Source: Prevotella intermedia ATCC 25611 = DSM 20706 | Lineage (GTDB): Bacteria > Bacteroidota > Bacteroidia > Bacteroidales > Bacteroidaceae | DNA: 64,000 bases | Direction of reading: 5' to 3' | NCBI RefSeq assembly: GCF_001953955.1 | Contig: NZ_CP019301.1 | Location: 636,501 to 700,500, forward strand | Shown here: positions 27,553 through 35,137 of the stretch, one piece after another | Position numbering within the stretch: the stretch's first letter is position 1 | Layout: every line of letters begins with the position of its first letter | Notes under the pieces: model-generated | The model's input: only the letters and a program-made list of their open reading frames with translations | Told to the model about the DNA's origin: nothing | The model's database searches: none | Translations under genes and position numbers: made by a program

Positions 27553-27754
27553 TTTTGAGTGTCAGATAGTTAGCGGTTCCTATATAATCTATTATAATGA
27601 TTAAGAAAATGATATTCTAATTGAACCGATAGTTTTGCGCTTTCAGTGTAAGGGATATTTTCTTTGGGGGCAATGATGATTTTAACAAAAGGTCGTTGCG
27701 ACCCTCCCTTTTTGTCGCAGTTGGGGTTTGGGGAGGGGGTGAGAGGGTGGTGGG

Positions 27755-28018
27755 TAGGTGTTCTAGAGTTTCTAGGTACTCGAGAATTGGTGGGGGAAGG
27801 AGGGTTGGTGGCGGTGGAGATAGGTGCCCTAGAGGCTCTAGGTACTCTAGGGTTGGTGGTGGAAGGGATTTTGGTGGCGGGGTAGATAGGTGCCATAGAT
27901 TTTCTAGGGATTCTAGAGTTGGGATTGGAAGGGATTTTGGTGGCGGGATAGATAGGTGTTCTAGATTTTCTAGGTGGTTTAGGGTTGGGGTGGAAGGAGG
28001 GCTGTGGTGGCTATCTGC
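27755..28018. repeat. Tandem array, four 66-bp units with phased CTAG
   Basis: TAGGTG opens units at 27755, 27821, 27887 and 27953, exactly 66 bp each. Within units CTAG recurs at 9-bp steps (27829, 27838, 27847). A frame through it would give 22-residue Gly/Arg repeats, but no start context supports translation. Confidence 0.8.
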
Positions 28019-28361
28019 GTTTTAGGGGCTTTTTAAGAAATATGCGAAGCAAGCTTAAAACGAGTATAAATATCCAGAAATTCAATAGCAATGGTTGGTA
28101 TATGTAGCTTATAATTATACCTAAAATGGAAACAAAGAGGTGGACAAATAAAATGTTTCCTTCCTTTATAAGACCATTCTGTATTGATATTTTCTTTTTA
28201 AATACACCTATTATAAATCCTACCAATGCTATGAAAGCCATTGTTGCTAAAGCCAGCATAATCCAGAAATATACATCGGAAGAAGGTATGATGGGTTCAA
28301 AGGCGAATAACAAAAGGAACAGTATATATCCTACGTTTATCCAAAAGAGTTTATTTTTCAC
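28011..28361 (-). CDS. Small four-helix membrane protein (paralogue of next gene)
   Basis: A 116-residue protein with four hydrophobic segments and a basic end (LKKPLKRR). It is clearly paralogous to the 28539-28955 product: KNKLFWINVGYILFLLLFAF matches DKSFWINAGCLFFLLLYAL, and both have PII-x-SSD then a polar KKK/RKL turn and an S-Y-I-Y motif. The 3' end overlaps the last 66-bp repeat unit. Family unknown; probably an inner-membrane protein. Confidence 0.6.
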   Translation of the reverse strand: MKNKLFWINVGYILFLLLFAFEPIIPSSDVYFWIMLALATMAFIALVGFIIGVFKKKISIQNGLIKEGNILFVHLFVSILGIIISYIYQPLLLNFWIFILVLSLLRIFLKKPLKRR

Positions 28362-28445
28362 TCTTAATTGTAGTGAGAGGGTTGGATAAAATTAATTTGC
28401 GCATTGCTTGCGAGAAGTGTTTTTCATTCTTAATAGTAGTTAGAA

Positions 28446-28509
28446 GGCAGATTCTAAAAACCGTTTTTGCAGATAAGGCTGCTCTGACGTGGAATTTTTA
28501 GAACCAGCC
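28446..28509. repeat. Hairpin element, copy 1 of a 528-bp spaced pair
   Basis: GGCAGATTCTAAAAA and TTTTTAGAACCAGCC form the arms, with inner GCAGATAAGGCTGC. Nearly identical to 28974-29037. Confidence 0.7.
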
Positions 28510-28538
28510 TTCGGGGTTTATTCTTTTATTGAAATGTT

Positions 28539-28955
28539 CTATCTGCGTTTTCTGGGCTTTTCAAGAAACATCAAGGCGAAAGCTAAAAGCGTCATAGAAA
28601 TCCAAAACAGAGATACCGTTGATAGGTATATGTAGTTCACGGTTATGCCTAAAAGACAGATAAAAAGGTAGGCATATATCGTTTTTCCAAAGCTTTTAGA
28701 ATTGCTATGTACTCGTAGTTTACGTTTAAATCCTGCTATTATGGAAACCAGCAATACTGCAAAGCCCATTACTTCTAAAGCCGACACGACCCACCAGTAC
28801 GTATCGGACGAACCGATGATGGGCTTGAGGGCGTATAATAAAAGGAAGAACAGGCAGCCTGCGTTTATCCAAAAACTTTTGTCTTTTGCTTTTTGTTGAA
28901 GTTCATCGGCAGCTGAAAGCCGAGTATTCGAGTTGCGAGAGAGGTTATCTTTCAT
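28539..28955 (-). CDS. Small four-helix membrane protein (paralogue)
   Basis: A 138-residue protein with a 25-residue polar N-terminus (MKDNLSRNSNTRLSAADELQ), then four membrane segments and a basic end (LEKPRKRR). Same fold as the preceding paralogue. Gene and downstream hairpin together form a unit that looks tandemly duplicated: the two flanking hairpin elements are 528 bp apart. No function recognised. Confidence 0.6.
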   Translation of the reverse strand: MKDNLSRNSNTRLSAADELQQKAKDKSFWINAGCLFFLLLYALKPIIGSSDTYWWVVSALEVMGFAVLLVSIIAGFKRKLRVHSNSKSFGKTIYAYLFICLLGITVNYIYLSTVSLFWISMTLLAFALMFLEKPRKRR

Positions 28956-28973
28956 TCTTTGTCATGATTAAAT

Positions 28974-29037
28974 GGCAGATTCTAAAAACCGTTTTTGCAG
29001 ATAAGTCTGCTCCGACGTGAAGTTTTTAGAACCTGCC
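28974..29037. repeat. Hairpin element, copy 2
   Basis: GGCAGATTCTAAAAA / TTTTTAGAACCTGCC, directly downstream of ridA on the minus strand, so it may also act as its terminator. Confidence 0.7.
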
Positions 29038-29076
29038 TTCAGGGGTTTTATCTTGTACAGTTTGCTGTCCGTCAGC

Positions 29077-29451
29077 TTATTTTGCTGCGACGCACTCCAC
29101 TTCTACGAGCGCATTCTTTGGCAAAGTCTTCACTGCGATAGCCGAGCGTGCTGGGAATGGTTCGTTGAAGAACTCTGCGTACACCTCGTTCATGGCTGCG
29201 AAGTCGTTCATATCCGAAAGGAAAACGGTGGTTTTCATTACGTTGGCAAGACTGATGCCTGCTTCTTCGAGAATTGCTTTCGCGTTGGTTAGCGACTGGC
29301 GTGTCTGTTCCTTGATGCCGCCAGGTGCAAATTCGCCTGTTGCAGGGTCTATGGGCAGCTGTCCAGATGTTATCACGAGTCCGTTTGCTTCGATGGCTTG
29401 GCTGTATGGGCCAATGGCTTTTGGAGCCTTGCTTGTGTTTATTACTTTCAT
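29077..29451 (-). CDS. ridA: RidA family enamine/imine deaminase
   Basis: A 124-residue YjgF/YER057c/UK114 protein. It has the family patterns [60 protein letters not shown] and [20 protein letters not shown]. The Arg of PARSA is the conserved substrate-carboxylate ligand. RidA hydrolyses reactive enamines such as 2-aminoacrylate released by PLP enzymes and forms cytosolic trimers. Length is standard. It is monocistronic, ended by the hairpin at 28974-29037. Confidence 0.92.
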   Translation of the reverse strand: MKVINTSKAPKAIGPYSQAIEANGLVITSGQLPIDPATGEFAPGGIKEQTRQSLTNAKAILEEAGISLANVMKTTVFLSDMNDFAAMNEVYAEFFNEPFPARSAIAVKTLPKNALVEVECVAAK

Positions 29452-29790
29452 AATTTTAGTTTGATTAAATTGTTAGACTTATATATCTGCAAATGTACGA
29501 ACTTTTTTTGAAAACAGGAAATGTGCCGTTCGCTTTTCGTTTTTTCGTCGTCTGTGGAGTCGATTTTCTGCGGTGGCGATGCAACGGTGTTAGTTATCTT
29601 TAACGAATATTTTTCTGTGATTGCACATATACTGCACATTGGGGTAGTATCTTTGCCCTCGAAACAAGCAGAACGTATGTCGTCAGACTTGTTTTTTCAG
29701 TTTTTTGTTGCGGTCGTGCCGTTGCGTTTCGGTTTACTTGACGAATGTTTCGTGTGCGATTTGCTTATTAACCTTAATTATTTTTCAGGC

Positions 29791-29825
29791 GAGCGGAGGA
29801 ACGCTTGGTGCGTTTGCTCCGCTTC
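29791..29825 (+). promoter_or_regulatory. Leader hairpin before the RteC-like gene
   Basis: GAGCGGAGGAACGC (29791-29804) pairs with GCGTTTGCTCCGCTTC (29810-29825), ending 23 nt before the ATG. A TATCTTTG box at 29648-29655 would give a leader of about 190 nt. Possible attenuator or RBS control. Confidence 0.5.
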
Positions 29826-29848
29826 CACTAAACTATTTATTAAACATT

Positions 29849-30295
29849 ATGACGCTATTTAAAAAGACGCAAGTTGGCGACCGCCGTTGGTCGCGCGAAG
29901 ATGTAGACAGGATTAAGGCAATGATTGTAGCCGATTTTTCCGAGCTGTTGAACCGCCAACCCGCCGAGGGACTGCAGTGGGCGAGCACGAAAACCGACCT
30001 CGTAGAGCTTTCGCACCTTGTGTGGGAATCGGGTTTGCTGCTCGACGAGCGTGGCATGCCGCTCAGTTTCCGCAGCATTGTGAATCGGGTTTGTGCGGTG
30101 CTGAATGTTGTTCCGCCACACAATCCGTCGGGAACGTTGGAGAAGATACGTGCCCGAAAGAACATTCGGGTGCGCCCCGTAGCCGAGCGGTACCTGCTGT
30201 TGCACCATCAGCAGCACATTCTGCACCCTATGCGGTTGGACATAAAGCGTGCCCGTGTGCGCCGAAATCCGCTGAGCGAGAACGTTGGAGCGTGA
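29849..30295 (+). CDS. RteC C-terminal-like protein
   Basis: A 148-residue basic protein. The central part (EGLQWASTKTDLVELSHLVW, then ESGLLLDERGMPLSFRSIVN and TLEKIRARKNIRVRP) resembles the C-terminal domain of RteC, the DNA-binding regulator of CTnDOT excision, which reads LxWxxSKTDLVEL..L..AG. I start it at 29849 (MTLFKKTQ) because the upstream in-frame part is hydrophobic and lies within the leader hairpin. It lacks the RteC N-terminal domain. It may regulate transfer or a neighbouring gene; no transfer genes are adjacent. Confidence 0.5.
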   Translation: MTLFKKTQVGDRRWSREDVDRIKAMIVADFSELLNRQPAEGLQWASTKTDLVELSHLVWESGLLLDERGMPLSFRSIVNRVCAVLNVVPPHNPSGTLEKIRARKNIRVRPVAERYLLLHHQQHILHPMRLDIKRARVRRNPLSENVGA

Positions 30296-30331
30296 ATTTC
30301 CCCCTGTTTCTGACGCCTATCCACGACTACG

Positions 30332-30530
30332 AATTATCTTTACAGAAAATCAAGGGTTTTTCTTCTGTTTTCCAAAAGCGGCTGTTTTGCGATGCAAAAC
30401 AGCCGCTTTTACCTTGCAAAACCTACGCTTTTGCAATGCGAAACAATAGGTTTTGGCGAGTTAAAGCGTAGTTATTGATAATCAGATAGTTGCGAGCGGT
30501 AAACTAAAACGGTTTCTGTAAACATTTCTT
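30332..30530. repeat. R1 palindromic element, copy 6 (complete, 199 bp)
   Basis: ATTATCTTTACAGAAAATC at the left and TTTCTGTAAACATTTC at the right. Modules 1 and 2 form a perfect hairpin (AAAGCGGCTGTTTTGC / complement). An R2 end follows at 30572-30598 (GGGGCGCAATTCATCACTTT). Confidence 0.85.
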
Positions 30531-30796
30531 ACAACAGATTCGGCACTGAAACCGATGCGGCAAAAGGTGTTGGGGCGCAATTCATCACTTTCCTAAAACG
30601 GAGAGCCAACCCTGCAAAGGCAATTGCCAGAAACCGACAGATGCAACCACGAAATTTCCAACAAAGGCTTCCGAACAACCAACGGAACTACATTAGAACG
30701 GATATAAATAGTTAAATATCTGTATAATTTATATTCAAAGTAATATAAAATCGGTTTTTATTTATAACTTTGTATTCGATATAATATAATGTTGAT

Positions 30797-31000
30797 ATGG
30801 AGAAGACGAAGTTGTCGATAACAGTAAAGGCTTTGCGAAAGGAATACGGACTTACGCAAGAAGACCTTGCCATGAAGTCGGGCGTGGGCTTGTGCTTCGT
30901 GCGCAGCTTGGAACAAGGCAAGGCATCGCTTAGAATGGATAAGGTGAACCAGCTTCTCGATTTGTTTAATTACGAATTAACGGCGACCAAGAAGTTATGA
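30797..31000 (+). CDS. hipB: HipB-like XRE antitoxin/repressor (module 1)
   Basis: A 67-residue HTH_XRE protein. The helix-turn-helix is LRKEYGLTQEDLAMKSGVGL followed by FVRSLEQGK, typical of HipB. It represses its own operon and, in hipBA/hipBST systems, binds the kinase complex. Its stop overlaps the start of the HipS-like gene (ATGA), a sign of coupled translation. A TAACTTTG box at 30765-30772 is the likely -7 element. Confidence 0.85.
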   Translation: MEKTKLSITVKALRKEYGLTQEDLAMKSGVGLCFVRSLEQGKASLRMDKVNQLLDLFNYELTATKKL

Positions 31001-31338
31001 GAGAGGCACAGATATACCGAAAAGACGTGCTCGCAGGCATACTGACGGAAGACGATGGCGAATATCGCTTCTGCTACGACGGCACGTACCTTGCGCAGGA
31101 AGACGCCCTGCCCATAAGTCTGACGTTGCCCTTGCAAGCCGAACCCTTCGTCAGTCCCGTTCTGTTTCCGTTCTTCGACGGTCTGATACCCGAAGGCTGG
31201 CTGCTCAATGTTGCGCTTCGCAATGCCGATGTCAGCGTTTTAGACCGTATGTCGCTCTTGTTGCTTTGCTGCAAAGACTGCATAGGGGCGGTTAGTGTAG
31301 TAGCCATAAATTCAGAGGAGGACACCGACGATGTGTAA
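30997..31338 (+). CDS. hipS: HipS-like protein (HipA N-subdomain 1)
   Basis: A 113-residue protein equal to the first N-terminal subdomain of HipA: QIYRKDVLAGILTEDDGEYR, YLAQEDALPISLTLP, then FPFFDGLIPEGWLLN. In HipA this subdomain is fused to the kinase; here it is a separate gene, as in the E. coli O127 HipBST system, where HipS is the antitoxin of the HipT kinase. It overlaps both neighbours (4 nt with hipB, 8 nt with the kinase gene), so subunit ratios are probably set by coupling. Confidence 0.82.
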   Translation: MREAQIYRKDVLAGILTEDDGEYRFCYDGTYLAQEDALPISLTLPLQAEPFVSPVLFPFFDGLIPEGWLLNVALRNADVSVLDRMSLLLLCCKDCIGAVSVVAINSEEDTDDV

Positions 31339-32269
31339 ATGTTTGTATTGTTATAAACCGTTGGAAAAGGGGCTGGAAGACTTTCACCCACAGTGTGCCA
31401 AGAAATTCTTTGGCGTACAGGAAATGCCAACGTTCGAATACCGACACGAAGACCTCGACGAACTGGCGGAGCAGGTGATTCGTGCGCAGACGGCACTGAC
31501 GGGTGTGCAGCCCAAACTGTCCTTGAATCTCGACAAGCACGAAGATTCCAGCCGTCTGACGATAGTTGGTTTGTGGGGCGACTACATATTCAAACCACAG
31601 ACAGACAACTATCCGCAGTTGCCCGAAAACGAGGATTTGACGATGCATCTTGCCGAAGCTGCGAAGATAAACGTCGTGCCCCACAGTCTTATCCGACTGG
31701 CTGACGGCAGGCTCGGCTACATAACCAAGCGCATCGACCGCACAACCGACGGACAAAAGATAGATATGGAGGATATGTGCCAGCTGACACTGCGCCCTAC
31801 CGAGTACAAATACAAAAGCTCGTACGAAAAGATTGCAAAGGCCATCGTGCAGCATTGCGACACGCCAAAGCTCGCTCTGGTAAACTATATGCAGCTGTTA
31901 CTCTTCTGTTTTGTAACGGGAAACAACGACATGCACCTTAAAAACTTCTCGCTGTATCGTCCTGCCGACAGCTATCAGCTGGCTCCAGCCTACGACCTTG
32001 TGAACGTTTCAATCGCCAATCCGAACGATAAAGAGGAACTGGCACTTACGCTTTCGGGTCGGAAAAACAAGCTGAAGTTAGCTGATTTTCTGCAGGCTGC
32101 CACAACAATGGGCTTGGAAGAAAAGATTGTATTGCGCCTTATTGCAAGTATGAACAAGGCACTTCCGAAATGGAAAACGCTGATACACAGTTCTTTTCTT
32201 AGCGAGGACATGAAGAAGGCGTACGAAGACACCATCGTAAAAAGGTTGGAACGCTTGCAGAAGCGATAA
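31331..32269 (+). CDS. hipT: HipT-like Ser/Thr kinase toxin (module 1)
   Basis: A 312-residue HipA-C kinase lacking the N-subdomain 1. Visible motifs: GVQPKLSLN (nucleotide loop region), YIFKPQT (Lys for ATP), catalytic GNNDMHLKNFS (HxxN-type loop) and PAYDLVN (metal-binding Asp). The N-terminus has CLYCYKPL...FHPQCAKKFFG, a possible Cys3His zinc site. Known HipA/HipT toxins phosphorylate aminoacyl-tRNA synthetases (GltX or TrpS) and cause growth arrest; the target here is unknown. Module 2 at 41-43 kb has the same three-gene design. Confidence 0.88.
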   Translation: MCKCLYCYKPLEKGLEDFHPQCAKKFFGVQEMPTFEYRHEDLDELAEQVIRAQTALTGVQPKLSLNLDKHEDSSRLTIVGLWGDYIFKPQTDNYPQLPENEDLTMHLAEAAKINVVPHSLIRLADGRLGYITKRIDRTTDGQKIDMEDMCQLTLRPTEYKYKSSYEKIAKAIVQHCDTPKLALVNYMQLLLFCFVTGNNDMHLKNFSLYRPADSYQLAPAYDLVNVSIANPNDKEELALTLSGRKNKLKLADFLQAATTMGLEEKIVLRLIASMNKALPKWKTLIHSSFLSEDMKKAYEDTIVKRLERLQKR

Positions 32270-32341
32270 CGTTTTCGTCCCATTTCTTGGTACTTCGCCA
32301 CTTATTTCCTAATTTTACAGTCGATTACGAAAAACTCTGTT

Positions 32342-33520
32342 ATGCTGCCTATCGAATACAGTTACCCTTTGTGTATGTCGCTCTCGCTGATGCTGTTCTT
32401 CGGCGTCAGGTTCATTGTCGGACGGTTGCCCGACCTCGACATCTATAAAAAGTACCGCCGTTCGCGCACCATTATGGGCTGTGCCCTGCTGTTGCTGTCG
32501 GCAAACTACACGGTTCACCTTCTTTTCGCTCCACGTTTCACACACCCTACGTGCGCCATCTTCATCAATCTGTGCACCTATTGGTTCACGGCGTGGCTCT
32601 TCGGCTCGGCACTGATGCTGCTGCTCGTCAAGAAGTATGTTACCCATCGGCGGTTCCTTTGGCACATTGTCGGTTGGCTGGCATACGTGGGTTGCTCCAC
32701 CACGCTCTATTTCGTCTTGCCTGAAGGGCAGCCGCGCAATTGGCTGCTCATCGGTATGGCAGTGGCGTTCACGCTCTATTGCGCCCGCTTGGGGTGGGTG
32801 CTGCTGCGCGCTTATCGCCGTGCCGTGCGCACGTTGGACGAGTATTACTCCGACGAGATAGCCGTTTATATCCGCTGGATGTCGGTGCTCACCTACTGGG
32901 CGGTGGGCTTCGGCGTTACGCAGGGGCTGCTCACGTTCATTCCTGCCCGCTATGTGGTGTTGTGGATGCTCTCCGCCATACCTTTTTATATATATATTTA
33001 CGTTTCCTACAAGAACTATCTGCTGTTCTATGCAAAGGTAAATGTGGCGATAGAAAACGATGAGGAGCAAGACGAATTTGATGCCGACGAAGCCGATTTT
33101 GCCGCTGACGACGATGCCAACCCCGACGAAAGACAGGACGGAAGGGGCGAATCGCTGACGCTGGCGTACAACACCGAGCGCATTGCCGAAGGCGTTGAAC
33201 AGTGGATTCAGCGCAATGGGTTCACGCAGAGCGGACTGACGCTCATGGATTTGTCGCGCGAACTGTGCACCAACCGCACCTATCTGTCTACCTACATCAA
33301 CGGACACTTCCACCTCTCGTTCCGCGAATGGGTGTCGAGTCTGCGCCTTGAGTATGCCAAGAACCTGCTGCTTACCGAGCCGCACCTGTCGGTGGGCAAG
33401 GTGGCAAGGCGTGCAGGCTATCAGTCGTTGTCGCATTTCACGGCGTCGTTCACCAAGTCGGAAGGCGAATCGCCGAGCAAATGGAGGAAAGAAGCGTGGC
33501 TGGCAGCAGCCGAAGAATAA
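32342..33520 (+). CDS. Membrane-bound AraC-family regulator
   Basis: A 392-residue protein: about seven hydrophobic segments in residues 1-235, an acidic linker (about 240-270, many Asp/Glu) and a C-terminal AraC-type double HTH (about 285-385). The last part reads FREWVSSLRLEYAKNLLLTE, then LSVGKVARRAGYQSLSHFTA. This 7TM-linker-HTH_18 layout is common in Bacteroidetes and suggests a membrane sensor that acts directly on DNA. No adjacent target operon is evident. It ends at a strong terminator. Confidence 0.85.
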   Translation: MLPIEYSYPLCMSLSLMLFFGVRFIVGRLPDLDIYKKYRRSRTIMGCALLLLSANYTVHLLFAPRFTHPTCAIFINLCTYWFTAWLFGSALMLLLVKKYVTHRRFLWHIVGWLAYVGCSTTLYFVLPEGQPRNWLLIGMAVAFTLYCARLGWVLLRAYRRAVRTLDEYYSDEIAVYIRWMSVLTYWAVGFGVTQGLLTFIPARYVVLWMLSAIPFYIYIYVSYKNYLLFYAKVNVAIENDEEQDEFDADEADFAADDDANPDERQDGRGESLTLAYNTERIAEGVEQWIQRNGFTQSGLTLMDLSRELCTNRTYLSTYINGHFHLSFREWVSSLRLEYAKNLLLTEPHLSVGKVARRAGYQSLSHFTASFTKSEGESPSKWRKEAWLAAAEE

Positions 33521-33523
33521 TGC

Positions 33524-33560
33524 AAAAGCGCAGAACACCACACGGTTTTCTGCGCTTTTT
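33524..33560 (+). terminator. Intrinsic terminator of the AraC-type gene
   Basis: AAAAGCGCAGAA (33524-33535) and TTCTGCGCTTTT (33548-33559), a perfect 12-bp stem followed by T. Confidence 0.85.
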
Positions 33561-33890
33561 CGTTGGTTTTCCGTGCCTCGCCTTGTTATTTGACGTTTGC
33601 AAGGCGTATTCACGAGAGGGCGAGAGTTTTTCAGTGGGTGTGCGGAAGTGGCGGTTATAAATTTCCTAATATCGAGAGTAAAAATACAATACAACGAAGA
33701 AAAGGAGCTGAAAGCGTGGCGTGTACCTTTCTAACGCAAAGAATATCAAACAGATAGCCGTCTAATTCAGGCGTTGTAATCGCCCTGCGAAACGTCAAAA
33801 AGTGGTCTTTTCTTCCGTATAATGCAAACGTTTGCGCTAAAAAGTGTACGGAAAAACAGAAAAATTATAGGCACATTCTGCAATAGTGTG

Positions 33891-34114
33891 TACCTTTGCA
33901 TCAGATACAAGAAATATAGGTAGAAGTTTAAAGGTAAAAGATTGCTTTTCAAGGTAATTATTAACAGGTTATATTAGTGTAAGGAGAATAAGAAAGAATA
34001 GTTTAAGGATAAAGTAAAATACTTAGTAAATAAGGTTTTCATAGGTATAAATTCAGATTATATTTTGGTTCTATGAGACTCGTAAGCTGTGAAGCATACG
34101 AGCCTTATTTTTTT
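33891..34114 (+). ncRNA. Candidate small RNA with its own promoter box and terminator
   Basis: TACCTTTG at 33891-33898 fits the -7 consensus; no good -33 box was found. No ORF with a plausible start lies in the next 180 nt, which end in CTCGTAAGC / GCATACGAG (34079-34102, one mismatch) and a T-rich tail. The body is AT-rich. Could also be the leader of a lost gene. Confidence 0.3.
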
Positions 34115-34265
34115 ATGGCAACCTCAAAAATCCTTGCATTGCAGTTTTAAAATTCTTGCATCGCAGTTTCAAATCTCTTGCATCGCAGTTTTAAAATTCT
34201 TGTATCGCAGTTCCAAAATTCTCCATTGCAGTTCCCAATGTTTCTTTCTTGCGGTTTCAAATAAG
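34112..34265. repeat. Tandem array, 22-bp units
   Basis: TTGCATYGCAGTTTYAAAATTC units start at 34134, 34156, 34178, 34200 and 34222, each 22 bp, with partial units on both sides. Confidence 0.8.
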
Positions 34266-34274
34266 TCCCCCATT

Positions 34275-34529
34275 TTTGTAAAGATACTTCCAACGAAAAA
34301 CGGTAATTTCGGTTTGGCAGTGCGAAAGCGGCTGTTTTGCGATGCAAAAGAGCCGCTTTTACCGTGCAAAACCTACGCTTTTGGAATGCAAAACAATAGG
34401 TTTTGTAAAGTGTTGGTACATAGGTGGTTATGCGATTGTTGCGGTTGCGGAAAATGTTTACAGCTTCGTGGCGTGTTCTGCCTATATATAATAAGGTATA
34501 GGGGCGAGAGGGTAGGGGCGGTTTGGCGC
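34275..34529. repeat. R1 element copy 7, left direct repeat of the 35 kb cassette
   Basis: 34310-34529 matches 36990-37209 at a constant offset of 2680 bp with no gap and few mismatches. The shared part includes the R1 core and the following 130 bp (GTAAAGTGTTGGTACATAGG and onward). Confidence 0.85.
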
Positions 34530-34646
34530 GTTCCGCATAGTCTGTTTTGTACTTGTGGGTGAAAGGAAAGCGATGATTGGTGCACTGACGGCAGGGAAGC
34601 GGTTGGTTGGGGCGTATCGGAGAGGTTGCAGAAGCTTATTTATATG

Positions 34647-35137
34647 TGAGTTTAGTGTAAGAATTAGACGGATATATTTAACTTTTTATTAGTTATAAAC
34701 ATATTAAGTCATAAATAGTTTTTCTTAATACGAACTTAATAAAAAATGGTTTGCTATAGACCTTCTAGAGGGTATTGAAAACTTGAAAGACAAGATAGTA
34801 TTTTTAATCTTTTGACTTGGAAATATCTATGTGGGTATAAATAATATATTAGCATAGTTTCTTATATTCAATTATTTTCTATTTCAAGTTCATTAGTAAA
34901 ACGTGAGTTCGATATAAGAATCAAATAAAAATATTCCGTTTCTTATTGATTATAAGCATATTAGGCTGTTGTTAATTCTTCTTAAAACGGACTTGATTAG
35001 ATAAAATAGCTCACTATAACCCTTTTAAGTGGTAATAAATACTCGAATTACAAGATTATTTCTTTATTTTGGAGTTTATTAAATCTCTAAGTGCCTTATA
35101 GATAATATATTGGAGGAAATTCTTATATCGAACTCAC
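34647..35137. repeat. Two diverged tandem copies of a 240-255 bp non-coding unit
   Basis: Copy 1 is about 34647-34901, copy 2 about 34902-35137. Both start GTGAGTT...TAAGAAT and share TTATAAGCATATTAG-like and CTATARMCCYTYTA segments. The right end (ATTCTTATATCGAACTCAC) is the inverse of the copy 2 start and overlaps the 3' end of the 35123 gene. Confidence 0.65.

Larger units (their letters stand above)
25603..27722. repeat. Dispersed GCGACAAA boxes
   Basis: A degenerate box of about 20 bp, TGCGACAAAWARGGRARRA, occurs at least 15 times on both strands, for example starting at 25603, 25780, 25910, 26128, 26173 and 26209 (plus) and around 27150, 27195, 27411-27531 and 27710 (minus). More copies lie at 38.86-39.3 kb. 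No gene was found in this stretch. Confidence 0.65.

Noticed and set aside
27570..28025. Gly/Arg- or Pro/Thr-rich frames through the 66-bp array
   Set aside because: A 66-bp period keeps any frame open; there is no start context, promoter or homology, and flanking arrays with a 22-bp period are not coding.
32315..33694. 459-codon frame opposite the AraC-type gene
   Set aside because: Composition (many His, Arg, Gln) is that of an antisense shadow; the AraC-type frame has clear domains.
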